The position numbers and the translations under genes were made by a program. A stretch of 64,000 bases of DNA, taken from Paractinoplanes atraurantiacus (GTDB taxonomy: Bacteria; Actinomycetota; Actinomycetes; Mycobacteriales; Micromonosporaceae). Below the pieces are notes generated by a model that was given only the letters and a program-made list of their open reading frames with translations, ran no database searches and was not told the origin of the DNA. The stretch's first letter is position 1, and each line of letters starts with the position of its first letter. Shown in pieces: positions 29,383 to 38,863 of this stretch. The stretch is taken from assembly GCF_900215205.1 (NCBI RefSeq), contig NZ_OBDY01000035.1, forward strand, positions 60,461 to 124,460. Reading direction: 5' to 3'.

Positions 29383-29655
29383 ATGAGCCGCTCCCGCTAC
29401 CGCGCACCGGGACGCACCTGGCTGTCCCGCCGCCGAGTCCTCGCCCTCGCCGCCACCGGCGTCGGCGTCTCGGCGGTCTCGGTCGCCGGGCTGAGCCTCG
29501 CCGGGGAGAACGAGCCCACGAGTGACGGATCCCCGCTGGTCATCTCGATCCGGGACGCCCAGAAGGGCACGATCGACGTCTTCTCCGGCCAGAAGCGGAA
29601 GACGATCACGGACAAGAAGCTCGTCGCCAGCCTGCTCAAAGCCGCTTCTCGCTAA
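29383..29655 (+). CDS. Small Tat-exported protein of unknown function
   Basis: A 90-residue protein with a twin-arginine signal (SRRRVLALAA, hydrophobic core to about 39). The mature part is about 45 residues, ending in a lysine-rich segment (DVFSGQKRKTITDKK). No cysteine or enzymatic motif is present. GAAAGG precedes the ATG by 7 nt. It is 10 nt upstream of the DUF4331 gene and likely co-expressed with it. A role in delivering or accompanying that protein is possible but not shown. Confidence 0.7.
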   Translation: MSRSRYRAPGRTWLSRRRVLALAATGVGVSAVSVAGLSLAGENEPTSDGSPLVISIRDAQKGTIDVFSGQKRKTITDKKLVASLLKAASR

Positions 29656-29665
29656 GGGGATCCTC

Positions 29666-31057
29666 ATGTCGTCACATCGCGAAGCCCCGGAGATCAGCAA
29701 GGATCCGGTGGCCGACAGCTCCGACCTGTACGCGTTCGTCAGCCCCGACGACCCCGACACGGTCACCCTGATCGCCAACTACGTGCCGCTCCAGCTCCCG
29801 GCCAGCGGCCCGAACTTCTTCGAGTTCGGCGACGACGTCGTCTACGCCATCCACATCGACACCGACGGCGACGCCCGGGCCGAGATCACGTACGAGTTCC
29901 GCTTCCGCACCGAGCTGCGCAACGACAAGACGTTCCTCTACAACACGGGACCGATCGAGTCGCTGGACAGCGAGAACTGGAACCGGCGCCAGTTCTACTC
30001 GGTGACCAAGGTCGACAAGCATGGCAAGAGCACGGTGCTGGCCAGCAAGCTGCCGTGCCCGCCCTGCAACGTCGGCAAGGTCTCCATCGCCGATTACGAG
30101 TCCCTGGCCGCGGACGCGGTGAAGAAGCTCAAGACGGGCGAGAAGGTCTTCGCCGGCCAGCGCGCCGACGCCTTCTTCGTCGACCTGGGCGCCATCTTCG
30201 ACCTGGGCACGCTGCGCCCCTTCCAGGACAAGCACCTGGTCGGCCAGCAGCTGTTCAACTACGCCGGCAAGGCGGTCAACGCCACCGACAAGACGAACGT
30301 GCACAGCATCGCCCTGCAGATCCCGGTCCACCAAGTACGCCGCGACGGCAAGAAGAAGGTCCGCGGCCGCGACGCCGGCGCCGTCATCGGCGTGTGGACG
30401 TCGGCCAGTCGCCAGCAGGTCCAGGTCCGCGACGGCAACTCCTCGGGCGACGTGGCGGTGGGCCCGCAGGTGCAGGTCTCCCGCCTCGGCAACCCGCTGT
30501 TCAACGAGGTCATCGTCCCGATGGCCCAGAAGGACAAGTGGAACAGCCTGCCGCCGAGCGAGGACAAGCGCTTCGCCGAGTTCGTGGCGACACCGGAGCT
30601 GGGCGCGCTGCTGCCGGTGCTCTACCCCGGCCTGTTCGACAACCTGGCCGCCCTGAACAAGAAGAAGGAGCCCCGGGCCGACCTGCTGGCCATCCTCCTG
30701 ACCGGCGTCCCCGACGGCTTGATCGACGGCTTCCAGAACAACACGGGCGACCTGCAGGCCGACATGCTGCGCCTGAACACGGCGATCCCGCCGGCCAAGG
30801 CGGAGAACAAATTCGGCGTCCTGGGCGGCGACGTGGCCGGCTTCCCCAACGGCCGCCGCATAGCCGACGACGTGGTCTCCATCTCCCTGCGAGCCATAGC
30901 CGGCGCGACCATCCCGCTGGTGAACGCCGACTTCAAGCCGGACGCGGCGGCGGCACTGGTCGAACAGGGCCTGAGCATCAAGAACTCCAGCGCGAAACCG
31001 CTGAAGAAGTTCCCGTACCTGGGAACCCCCTTCGACGGCTTCAGCACCCCGTCATGA
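29666..31057 (+). CDS. DUF4331 family protein
   Basis: A 463-residue protein that begins directly with the family signature MSSHREAPEISKDPVADSSDLYAF, followed by VTLIANYVPLQ and a beta-rich body (VVYAIHIDTDGDARAEITYEF). DUF4331 has no established biochemical function; members are usually secreted or envelope-associated. No signal peptide is visible here, although a Tat-signal gene sits just upstream. AAGGGGA lies about 6 nt before the ATG. The stop overlaps the next gene by 4 nt. Confidence 0.9.
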   Translation: MSSHREAPEISKDPVADSSDLYAFVSPDDPDTVTLIANYVPLQLPASGPNFFEFGDDVVYAIHIDTDGDARAEITYEFRFRTELRNDKTFLYNTGPIESLDSENWNRRQFYSVTKVDKHGKSTVLASKLPCPPCNVGKVSIADYESLAADAVKKLKTGEKVFAGQRADAFFVDLGAIFDLGTLRPFQDKHLVGQQLFNYAGKAVNATDKTNVHSIALQIPVHQVRRDGKKKVRGRDAGAVIGVWTSASRQQVQVRDGNSSGDVAVGPQVQVSRLGNPLFNEVIVPMAQKDKWNSLPPSEDKRFAEFVATPELGALLPVLYPGLFDNLAALNKKKEPRADLLAILLTGVPDGLIDGFQNNTGDLQADMLRLNTAIPPAKAENKFGVLGGDVAGFPNGRRIADDVVSISLRAIAGATIPLVNADFKPDAAAALVEQGLSIKNSSAKPLKKFPYLGTPFDGFSTPS

Positions 31058-31407
31058 CCCACACCCACCACACCCTGGCCCCGTCGGGCCAGGGCACGGT
31101 CATGCTCGACATCGGCGGCGACATCGGCGCCCTGATCATCCACACCGACCCGAGATGGCACGGCCACGAGATCGAGGTGAGCCCGGCCGACAACCCGTCC
31201 CACCGCACACACGCCGCGGTCCGGGCCCGCCACACAAGCGGCGGCGTGACCTATTGCGCCGTCATCGATGCCCTGCCCTCAGGCTCGTATTTGATCTGGC
31301 AGGCTTCAGTCAACCCCTTGACCCACTTGGCCGTACGAGGCGGCGCCGTCACCGAATACACCTGGCCCACCCAGGCCGTTCCGGGCCGGGGCCTGGTTTC
31401 CCCCTGA
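31054..31407 (+). CDS. Hypothetical small protein downstream of DUF4331
   Basis: A 117-residue protein translationally coupled (ATGA) to the DUF4331 gene. Beta-rich composition (GTVMLDIGGDIGALIIHT, SGSYLIWQA) and a high His content at the N-terminus are the only distinctive features. It has a single Cys and no membrane or signal segment. No family is recognised; small proteins of this kind recur after DUF4331 genes in actinomycetes, to my recollection. Confidence 0.7.
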   Translation: MTHTHHTLAPSGQGTVMLDIGGDIGALIIHTDPRWHGHEIEVSPADNPSHRTHAAVRARHTSGGVTYCAVIDALPSGSYLIWQASVNPLTHLAVRGGAVTEYTWPTQAVPGRGLVSP

Positions 31408-31433
31408 CGGCGCCACCGACCAGAGCGCCGTGC

Positions 31434-32066
31434 CTAAGCCACCCACCACCAGCCGTCGCCTACTTCTCGTTGGGGCCGACCGTTGTCGCCCTCGGCGGTC
31501 GTGATCCAGGTTGCGGCGGTGGGTGGCTGGGGGAAGTACGCGAGGCCGGTTCCCGACTCGGCGCGCCAGTTCTGCCACATCTGCACGAAGAGCACGGTGG
31601 GGGCGGCGTAGGCGAAGCCGGACGGGCACAGGGAGCGCAGGCCGGAGGGCAGCGTCAGGTCGCTGTCGAGGTGGCCGGCCCGGTAGTCCTCGGCCAGGTC
31701 GGCCAGCTCGGCGCGATGGGCCCGGTACTGGTGGTCGACGGTGCCGATCTGCGGATTCTGCTGGACGGTGACGACGATCGCGGTGGCGGACAGGGCCAGG
31801 CACACCAACGCGATCACCCACGAACGTCGCAGGCAGGCGATCAGGATCACCGAGATCGACAGCACCGTGCCGAGGAACAGGCTCAGCCAGGTGAGCGACA
31901 GGCCCACGATCGACCCGGCCAGGAAGGGCGTCCGGCCGAGCCACAGGAGCGGTACCAGCAGCAGCCAGCCGGCGACGCCGAAGGCCACGAGCACCAGCCC
32001 GCGTCGGCCCCGGGGCTTGACGGGCGTCTCGGGGGCTTCTTCTTCCGCGTCCCACCAGAACGTCAT
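31434..32066 (-). CDS. Membrane protein of unknown function
   Basis: A 210-residue protein: a short acidic cytoplasmic N-terminus, then about four closely packed hydrophobic segments between residues 22 and 100, and an approximately 100-residue soluble C-terminal domain. That domain has aromatic-rich repeats (FVQMWQNWRAESGTGLAYF) and ends GDGWWWVA. The tail looks like the secreted-side domains of small actinobacterial membrane proteins. No family is recognised. The start is ATG 32066 with only a weak AGGA upstream. It lies 74 nt after the peptidase gene on the same strand. Confidence 0.7.
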   Translation of the reverse strand: MTFWWDAEEEAPETPVKPRGRRGLVLVAFGVAGWLLLVPLLWLGRTPFLAGSIVGLSLTWLSLFLGTVLSISVILIACLRRSWVIALVCLALSATAIVVTVQQNPQIGTVDHQYRAHRAELADLAEDYRAGHLDSDLTLPSGLRSLCPSGFAYAAPTVLFVQMWQNWRAESGTGLAYFPQPPTAATWITTAEGDNGRPQREVGDGWWWVA

Positions 32067-32140
32067 CCGGCGATCCTGGGCCACCGCCTCCCCGCGGGGA
32101 AGGCCCGTCACGAATCCTCCACATGATCTCCCGGGTGTGC

Positions 32141-33091
32141 TCACCGGGAGAGGTCGTCGGCGAAGCGGTCCGTGCTGCGGATCAGGTGCTCGGTGATGCC
32201 GGGCTCGAGCGATGAATGACCGGCGCCGGGTACGATGTGCAGGGTCGCTTCCGGCCAGCGTTTGGCCAGGTCGTACGCGGTCACGGGTGGGCAGCACAGG
32301 TCGTAGCGGCCCTGGATGATGGTGGCGGGCAGGTGCCGGATGCGGTCCACGCCGTCGAGAAGCTGGGTCTCCGAGGCGAAGAAGCCGCCGTTGATGACGT
32401 AGTGGGCGAGGATCCGGGCCGCCGGCAGCACGGTGTCGTCCGCGGTCAGCGAGGCGATCAGCCCCGGATCGGGTGTCAGCGAGGAGTTGACCGCCTCCCA
32501 GCGCATCCACGCGTCGGCGCAGCGCCGTGCAACCTCACCGTCGTCGCCGGTGAGGCGCCGGTAGTAGGCGGCGAGGATGTCGTCGCGCTCAGCGGCCGGG
32601 ATCGGCGCGATGAAACGCTCCCACTCCTCGGGTTGCAGGTGGTGCAGGCCGCCCTGGTAGATCCAGGCCCGCTCGCTGCGGCGGACCAGATAGATGCCGC
32701 GCAGGATCAGCCCGGTCACCCGATCCGGATGGGCCTGCGAGTAGGCGAGCCCCAGCGTCGACCCCCACGAGCCGCCGAACACGAGCCAGGCCCGCACCCC
32801 GAGCCGCTCCCGGATCATCTCCAGGTCGTCGACGAGATGCCAGGTGGTGTTGTCCCGCAGCTCGCCTCGCGGCGTGCTGCGCCCGGCGCCCCTCTGCTCG
32901 GGAAGGATGATCCGGTAACGCGCGGGGTCGAAGAAGCGCCGCATGACCGGGGCGAGCCCACTCCCCGGCCCGCCGTGCACGAAGACCACCGGAATACCGC
33001 CCGGATCTCCGGCCTCCTCCACGTAGAGCCGATGACCACCACCCGCGTCGAGGCGGTGAACGGCGTAGGGCTCGATCGGCGGGTAGAGCAT
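32141..33091 (-). CDS. pip: Prolyl aminopeptidase (alpha/beta-hydrolase, S33)
   Basis: Releases N-terminal proline from peptides in the cytoplasm. The 316-residue length is exactly that of the S33 family. The oxyanion-hole motif HGGPG is at 39-43, and the nucleophile is Ser108 in GGSWGS. The acid is in QGRYDLCCP and the catalytic His in GAGHSS. The family-typical substrate-pocket motif LPEQRGAGRS is also present. The start is ATG 33091 at LYPPIEPY, the usual beginning of the family. No functional link to the flanking genes is evident. Confidence 0.93.
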   Translation of the reverse strand: MLYPPIEPYAVHRLDAGGGHRLYVEEAGDPGGIPVVFVHGGPGSGLAPVMRRFFDPARYRIILPEQRGAGRSTPRGELRDNTTWHLVDDLEMIRERLGVRAWLVFGGSWGSTLGLAYSQAHPDRVTGLILRGIYLVRRSERAWIYQGGLHHLQPEEWERFIAPIPAAERDDILAAYYRRLTGDDGEVARRCADAWMRWEAVNSSLTPDPGLIASLTADDTVLPAARILAHYVINGGFFASETQLLDGVDRIRHLPATIIQGRYDLCCPPVTAYDLAKRWPEATLHIVPGAGHSSLEPGITEHLIRSTDRFADDLSR

Positions 33092-33105
33092 CCGGCGATC
33101 GTAGG

Positions 33106-34260
33106 TCAGAGGATGAAGAACGTGCCGCCGATGCCGCGTTCGCCGGAGCCGGCCAGGGCTCGCGACAACGCCAGGAGCTGGGCGTCGGTCAGGGAGGCGA
33201 CATAGTCGAGGACGGCCCGCTGCTTCTCGGCCGGGGAGCCGGCCAAGCCGTCCTCGTATTCGCGGAGTGTCCTCGGCAGACGTGACGGGTCGTGCTCGGA
33301 CCAGTCGACGAGGCGGGCCACCGTGTCGCGCAGGACGCGGGTCTGGCCCAGCTGGCTCAGAGCCAGTTCGGCCCGGTCGATGACGAACTTGCGGGTCAGC
33401 CATTTGAGCACCTGCACCTCGTGCCAGTGATCGGCCTGAAGCCGGGCGGTGACCGCCTGGTTCTCGCCGCGGGCCTCAGCTGTCACCCCGCGTACGTAGG
33501 AGTTGGTGCGGCTGGCGAAAGCGGACCGGATCGTCGCGTAGGCGGTGCGCGAGCCGTCGAAGTTGCGGAGCATCGTGTAGTCGATGAGGACGCGGACCTT
33601 CTCCGCCGGACCCCGAGAAAGTCGCGCAGGACGGCGACGATCTGGTTGCGGGGAAACGATCCGGCGCAGTAGAAGTCCTCGAGATCGTGCAATGCGTACG
33701 TGATGTCGTCGGCCGTGTCCATGATCGAGGCTTCCAGGGTCTGCGCTCCCGGCGGGACGCGGACGCTCTCCCGCACTTTGTCGAAGGTGCCCTTGTCGAC
33801 CGAGTAGGCGTTGAACTTCTTCCATGCCAGTTCGCCGGGCTGGTTGGCGCGCAGCCACGGATATTTCACCACCGCGGCCAGGGTCGCGGCGGTGAGGTTG
33901 AGGCCGGCGTGGTGCTGGAAGCGGTGCTCCAGCCGGGTGAGGATGCGGAAGCTGCAGCGCGTACGAGTGCAGGACCCGGTCGCAGTCGAGGCGGGCCTCG
34001 CTGCGGAAGTCGCCGGAGCGTTTCTCCACCGACACCCGGAAGTCGCGGCCGGTCTGCTCGGGCCGACGTTCGCCGTTCTCCTGCACGGTGACGCAGCCCT
34101 CGCCGACCAGGCGGAGGCGGCCCCAGTGGATGAGGTCCCAGAGTTCGGCGGCGACCTTCAGCTTGCTGACGCCGGCCTCCGCGCCGGCCCGGCGCAGCAG
34201 GTCCTCGATGCTGATCTCGCCGGCTTCGCGTACGGCGTCGAGGATCTTCTCGGGTTTCAT
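33106..34260 (-). pseudogene. HD-domain dNTPase-like gene, internally deleted and frameshifted
   Basis: Three frames together spell the two ends of a dGTPase-type phosphohydrolase. Frame 1 (34260 to about 33955) has an approximately 65-residue winged-helix-like region and then the family start DCDRVLHSYA. Frame 2 (about 33950-33620) resumes at FRILTRLEHRF, runs through LTAATLAAVVKYPW and MDTADDITYALHDLEDF, and stops being coherent at FLGV. Frame 3 (about 33625-33106) carries GPAEKVRVLIDYTMLRNF to the C-terminus. The segment with the HD metal ligands (HxxxT, HDxGHPPFGH) is missing, so the protein would be inactive. The ATG overlaps the stop of the upstream membrane-protein gene, so it was once coupled to it. 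An assembly error is the alternative. Confidence 0.72.
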
Positions 34261-35255
34261 GACGTCTTCGCCTCCGGGTGGGATTCCTTGCTGGGGAGGT
34301 GGTCGAGGATCTGCTGGGCCCGGTCGTCGGCGACCCGGGTCACCAACTGCTGGGCGATGCCGAGCAGAAGCGCGTACGCGAGAATCTGCCGTTGATTGTC
34401 GAGGTTCGTCAGGCCGGGGACGAAGCCGCCGGAGAGCAGCAGGATGCCGATGATGGCGCTCAGCGCGCCGGCCGGCACCTTCAGAACCGCGAGAGCTGTC
34501 GAGACCGAGTACGGGGTCGAGGTGCCCCGCAGGTTGCGGATGGCGATGAGCGCGCCCAGGAAACCGCCGACCGCGCCCAGGGCGGCGACGATGAGGATGT
34601 CGCCGCCGGTGGGCTGCTGATGCTCGCCGCTCGGGCACACGCTCGGCTGTGGTGGCTGGTTGGGGACGGCCGTTGTCACGCCGGGCTCGAAGCACATGGG
34701 TATCGCGTTCGGGAACAGCGCGACCACGGCCACCAGCAGGCCGGTGGTGAGCAGGATAGCTATCGCCGTGAGCAGGATGATGTTCCGGAAGTCACGCAGG
34801 CGTACGTACTCCTCGTCCCTGGCGTCGTAGGCCGTCTCCATCACCTGCTTCAGGGCCGCCCGCCGCCTCTCCGGATGGCTGTTGTTCAGGACCCGCTCGG
34901 CTTCCACCCGGCGCGGGTCGTCGGGGCTCAGCACCATCGCGATGCGGGCCGTCGCCTCCGGCACCACCGCCTCGAACTCGGCGTCGGGCAGCAGGTCGAC
35001 CAGGAAGATCTTCGCGGCGTGCAGGTGCATGTAGGCGAGCTCGATGGAGGTGCCGCGCTTGCGCTTGGTGCCGCGCCGGCAGGCCTCGCGCGCGTTGACC
35101 ACGTGCGACTCGACCGCCTCCCGGCTGACCTGCTGCGCCTCGGTCAGCGTGCCGGCCGTCGCGGCCCGCATGCGGTGCTGGATGCGGTCGGCCTCGACGA
35201 AGGCCTGCACGGCCCACGGCTCGGGCCAGGGCAGCTGGGCGGGGTCGGTAGTCAT
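34257..35255 (-). CDS. Membrane protein coupled to the HD-phosphohydrolase remnant
   Basis: A 332-residue protein. Residues 1-155 are soluble, helical and charged (AREACRRGTKRKRGTSIELAYMHLHAAK). Four hydrophobic segments follow between about 165 and 310: LLTAIAILLTTGLLVAVVAL, an ALGAVGGFLGALIAI segment, a segment around SAIIGILLLSGG, and one around LLLGIAQQLV. An extracytoplasmic loop of about 40 residues with two cysteines lies between the first two. No family is recognised. Because its stop overlaps the dGTPase-like start, the pair may have been a two-gene defence or nucleotide-signalling unit. Confidence 0.75.
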   Translation of the reverse strand: MTTDPAQLPWPEPWAVQAFVEADRIQHRMRAATAGTLTEAQQVSREAVESHVVNAREACRRGTKRKRGTSIELAYMHLHAAKIFLVDLLPDAEFEAVVPEATARIAMVLSPDDPRRVEAERVLNNSHPERRRAALKQVMETAYDARDEEYVRLRDFRNIILLTAIAILLTTGLLVAVVALFPNAIPMCFEPGVTTAVPNQPPQPSVCPSGEHQQPTGGDILIVAALGAVGGFLGALIAIRNLRGTSTPYSVSTALAVLKVPAGALSAIIGILLLSGGFVPGLTNLDNQRQILAYALLLGIAQQLVTRVADDRAQQILDHLPSKESHPEAKTS

Positions 35256-35259
35256 GGCC

Positions 35260-36816
35260 TTAGAAAGGGACGGCCGTGCGGATCAGGTCGAGGGTCTCGT
35301 CGGCCCAGCCGAACACCGACAGAGCCGAGTTGATGTTCTGCGGTGGGCGGGTGACGAGGGTGTCGCGGCGCAGCAGGCGGGTGAAGTCGACGCCGACCGG
35401 CTCGCTGCGCGGGGCGCCGTTGGGGGTGCGGAACTGCACGCCGGCCCGCCGCATCACCTGGACGATCTCCTGGGCCAGGATGCCGGCGCCGGTCGCGGTC
35501 GGATGCACGCCGTCGAGGGAGAACAGGCCGCCGGTGGCCCGGCCCCCGTTGCCGTCGGCGGTGAGGAACTCCGAGGTGTACGGCGGGTTCAGCGTGGCCA
35601 GCGGCGCGGGCATCGGATAGGGCCGCCACCAGTCCGGGCGGGCCGTCACGTCGTCCATGTAGCGGCGGCTGGCCGCCCGGTCGAGCACGCCGGCCAGGTC
35701 GAGCAGGTACCAGTCCTCGCCGCCGTTGCGGGCGTCGCGGACGACGTCGGTGATGGCGTCGTTGTACTGGTCGATCGCGCTGTCCACGGCGCGGGCCTCG
35801 TCGGCGGTGATGTGCGGGTCACGGCCGGGGTCGAAGTCGCGGTCGCTGATCCAGGGCCGGGTGTAGTACGGGAAGTAGCGCGACCCGGGCTCGATCTTGC
35901 CGCCGGTGCCGCGGCAGATCGGGGCGATGGTGACGTGCGGGACCGTGCACCAGATGACGTGCTGGGCCCGGATGCCGCGCACGCGCAGGGCGACCTCGGC
36001 CAGCTCCTCCACGAAATGCGTGGGCCGCCACACCGTGTACTCGCCCTTGCGGTCGAGGTCGCGGTAGCCGTCGCCGCTCCACACGACCTTCAGGTCGGTG
36101 ACCGCGCCGAGCGCGTTGTTGGCGCCGAGGAAGACGACCAGGGTCTCGATGCCGTGCCGGTCGCCGTCCTTGCCGAGCTCGGCGGCCAGGTCGAAGACGG
36201 TGCGGTCGCGGCCGGAGACCGGCTGGGTGGGATAGATGCGCAGGGCGGCCCGCTCCGAGTCGTTCTCGATCCGCTGGTTGATCAGGGCGTCGGAGGGGCT
36301 GCGCAGCCGCGACAGCATCCGGCCCGCGGTCTGGCTGAGGGCGTCGCGCAGGTCCCATCCGTACATCGCGAGGTTGTGGGGAATGCTCGTGGTGGTGGGA
36401 ACGGCCGAGCCCGGGCCGCGCTCCCAGTAGTCCTCGCCGCCGTCCATCCACTGCCGCGCCGTGAACAGGGCCAGCGGCAGCTCCCACCAGTCGACCTTGT
36501 CGCCGTAGCGGTCCTGCAGTTCGCGCAGGAACAACTCGATGTTCAGCGGCAGGCCGCCGGGACCGCCGTAGGTCGGGAAACGGAACTGGTCGAGCCAGCC
36601 CAGCTCGTACGCGACGATGGCCGGCGCCGAGAGCTCGGTCTGATAGACGGCGCCGCTGCGCATGCCGTGCGTCAGCGAGTCGCCGATGGTGACCAGGCGG
36701 TGCGGCGGCGGCGTGGCGCCGTTCTCGACGGTCACGGTGATCCCGAGCGTGGGGTCCTCGACCGGGGTGCGCGCCTGATCGGTGATCTCCACGTCGGGCG
36801 GGATGACTGCGGACAT
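35260..36816 (-). CDS. SGNH/GDSL-family hydrolase
   Basis: A 518-residue cytosolic-looking esterase or lipase-like protein. Block I is TIGDSLTHG, with the nucleophile Ser near residue 47. Block III is FLGANN, with the oxyanion Asn. Block V is SLDGVHPT, giving the catalytic Asp and His. It is more than twice the usual SGNH core length, with inserts carrying many aromatic residues between the blocks. There is no signal peptide from ATG 36816, which is preceded by AAGGAAAGGA; the frame stays open upstream to 37053, but that part is Arg-rich and unlike a protein start. The substrate is unknown. It precedes the membrane-protein gene by 4 nt. Confidence 0.88.
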   Translation of the reverse strand: MSAVIPPDVEITDQARTPVEDPTLGITVTVENGATPPPHRLVTIGDSLTHGMRSGAVYQTELSAPAIVAYELGWLDQFRFPTYGGPGGLPLNIELFLRELQDRYGDKVDWWELPLALFTARQWMDGGEDYWERGPGSAVPTTTSIPHNLAMYGWDLRDALSQTAGRMLSRLRSPSDALINQRIENDSERAALRIYPTQPVSGRDRTVFDLAAELGKDGDRHGIETLVVFLGANNALGAVTDLKVVWSGDGYRDLDRKGEYTVWRPTHFVEELAEVALRVRGIRAQHVIWCTVPHVTIAPICRGTGGKIEPGSRYFPYYTRPWISDRDFDPGRDPHITADEARAVDSAIDQYNDAITDVVRDARNGGEDWYLLDLAGVLDRAASRRYMDDVTARPDWWRPYPMPAPLATLNPPYTSEFLTADGNGGRATGGLFSLDGVHPTATGAGILAQEIVQVMRRAGVQFRTPNGAPRSEPVGVDFTRLLRRDTLVTRPPQNINSALSVFGWADETLDLIRTAVPF

Positions 36817-37024
36817 GACGGGTGGTCCTTTCCTTCGCGGAAGCCGGATTTCCATCGTTGATTTCCGGCGTCGTTTCCGCGTCGGCCGATTGCCGTCACC
36901 GGGTACGTCGTCCGGCATAGGCGAACGGACGTGGAGATTCCGGCGCGTACGTCTGTGATCCGACACCGGAAATCGGGCGTGCGGCCGACGAATGGCGGAC
37001 CGGTCCCATTGAAGAATGTGATTC
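36817..37024. promoter_or_regulatory. Divergent intergenic region, SGNH hydrolase / metzincin
   Basis: This 208-bp region separates two divergently transcribed genes and must hold both promoters. GATTTCCGG near 36862 and CCGGAAATC near 36971 form a long-range inverted pair, which could be half-sites for a shared regulator. No clear -35/-10 pair was found on either strand. Confidence 0.3.
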
Positions 37025-38863
37025 ATGAACGAAGGAAGGTATGAGGGAACCAACGATCTCGGAATTCGTCTCGAGTTCCGTCAGGACGACACCGGAGCGA
37101 TGAGCGGCGATCTCTTCCTGGACGGGCCGGGCGGTGGCTATCTGGCATCGTTCCGGCTCGCACCGGGCATCCGCGGTCCGAGCGACGACGGCTCCTGGCC
37201 GGTGATCTGCCAGTCGTCCGACGGACGGGTCACCCAAGGCCGATTGACCGTACGCCCGCAGGACGCGCCGCCGGATGCCGCGACCGTCGAGCTGACGCTC
37301 GACCAGCAGCTCAACGGCCTGTCCGCGGTCACTCCGGTGGTCGTCGAGGTGCGGCGGACCGGTAGCCGGCTCCGCAAGCTGGACGTCGAGATCGAGGTCG
37401 AGGAGAACGTCGTCGTCCGCGACGAGGCCCGCCTGACCCTGCGGACGGCCCTCGAAGGCGCCGGGTTCGAGGTGAACGAGATCGACGGGGGCGCCCCGAT
37501 CCGGCGGCACACCGCCTGGGACTGGCACGACGGGAACGTCTACACCGTGCTCGACATCGCCATGAAGAAGGCGGCCGCCCGCGACGCCGACCTGACCGTG
37601 CCGAAGTGGCGGGTCCAGCTGATGCTGCTGTCCCGGGCCACCCGCGACGGGCTGTACGGGGTGATGTTCGACGTCAAGCTGTTCCCGCGGCAGGGCTGCG
37701 CCGTCTTCGTCGACGAGATCCGCGAGCGTTTCCCCCAGAACACGGACCGCCAGATCGAGTACACGATGGTGCACGAGGTCGGGCACGCGCTCAACCTGGC
37801 CCACCGCTTCGAGCGGGCGGTCGGCTTCACCGACTCGACGTCGGTCATGAACTACCCGGACAAGTTCGGGGGCGGCGGCCAGGTGGACGCCTTCTGGGAC
37901 GGCTTCCGCAACGGGTTCGACCCGGACGAGCTGGCCTTCGTGCGGCACGGCGCGCTGAACTCCGTGATGCCCGGAGCATCGCTGTTCGGGGCCTTCGACT
38001 ACTGGAGCGGCGCGGCCGGCGCCCGGCCGTCCTTCGTGCCGTCGACGCCCGGCACCGACCTGCGGCTCAGCCTGCGGCCGCCGCCGCGGGGCACCAAATT
38101 CGCGTACGGCCAGCCGCTCTACCTCGAAGTGAGGCTGGAGAACAAGAGCGACACCCCGGTCGAGCTGCCCGTCGACGTCCTGGACATCAAGGCGGGATAT
38201 CTGGAGATCCTCGTCGAGCGCAACCCCGCGCCGGGACCCGCCCGGATCGACATCGCGCAGACCTTCTCGCCGGCCGTGCGGCGCTGTCTGGCCGACATCG
38301 ACGGCCGGCGGGACGTGCTGTCGAAGGGTGACCAGCCGAAGAAGCGCAACCTCTACCTCAGCTTCGGCGCTGGAGGCTATCTGGTCGCCGAGCCCGGCCG
38401 ATATCGCCTGACGCCGCTGGTGACCATCCCCGACCGCAAGAACCGGCCCCACACGCTGGTGATCCTGGGCGAGTCGCTCGACGTGCAGGTGGCCTTCCCG
38501 ACCAGCAAGCGGGACGAGAGGCACGGCGACGCGCTGCTCGACGCCGACGCGCAGGCCTGGCTCTCGGTCGGCGGCACGAACGGGCTCCCCGGGGTCGGCG
38601 GCGCCCTCCGGGAGGTCCACGCGGAGCGGCTGGCGAAGAAGGGCCTGGCTGATCCGCTCGCCGCCTCCCTCACCCGCGCCCTCGGCATCTACTACAGCCG
38701 CGCCTACGTGGACGATGCGCTGCGTACTAGCGAGGCCCGGCCCGCGGAGTCCCTCAAGCTGCTGAACGACCTCCTCGGCGACGAGACGGCCCTGCGCGTC
38801 TTCGACCGGGAGACGGTCGCGGGCACCCGAGCCTTGCGGGCGGAGATGGCCAAGCAGGCCTAG
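37025..38863 (+). CDS. Metzincin-like zinc metalloprotease
   Basis: A 612-residue protein with the zinc site HEVGHALNLAH: His250, Glu251, His254 and His260, followed by SVMNYP as the Met-turn. The HExxHxxxxxH spacing and Met-turn identify a metzincin, but Asn replaces the usual Gly at the third-helix turn. The N-terminal 130 residues form a beta-rich domain, and residues about 340-500 an Ig-like beta domain (LRLSLRPPPRGTKFAYGQPLYLEVRLEN). No signal peptide is recognised. The C-terminal region is helical. The stop TAG overlaps the stop of the convergent regulator gene (CTAG). Confidence 0.82.
   Translation: MNEGRYEGTNDLGIRLEFRQDDTGAMSGDLFLDGPGGGYLASFRLAPGIRGPSDDGSWPVICQSSDGRVTQGRLTVRPQDAPPDAATVELTLDQQLNGLSAVTPVVVEVRRTGSRLRKLDVEIEVEENVVVRDEARLTLRTALEGAGFEVNEIDGGAPIRRHTAWDWHDGNVYTVLDIAMKKAAARDADLTVPKWRVQLMLLSRATRDGLYGVMFDVKLFPRQGCAVFVDEIRERFPQNTDRQIEYTMVHEVGHALNLAHRFERAVGFTDSTSVMNYPDKFGGGGQVDAFWDGFRNGFDPDELAFVRHGALNSVMPGASLFGAFDYWSGAAGARPSFVPSTPGTDLRLSLRPPPRGTKFAYGQPLYLEVRLENKSDTPVELPVDVLDIKAGYLEILVERNPAPGPARIDIAQTFSPAVRRCLADIDGRRDVLSKGDQPKKRNLYLSFGAGGYLVAEPGRYRLTPLVTIPDRKNRPHTLVILGESLDVQVAFPTSKRDERHGDALLDADAQAWLSVGGTNGLPGVGGALREVHAERLAKKGLADPLAASLTRALGIYYSRAYVDDALRTSEARPAESLKLLNDLLGDETALRVFDRETVAGTRALRAEMAKQA

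Noticed and set aside
33600..33630. Programmed ribosomal frameshift in the HD-phosphohydrolase gene
   Set aside because: There is no slippery site, and the same gene also lacks its metal-binding core, so decay or a sequence error is simpler.
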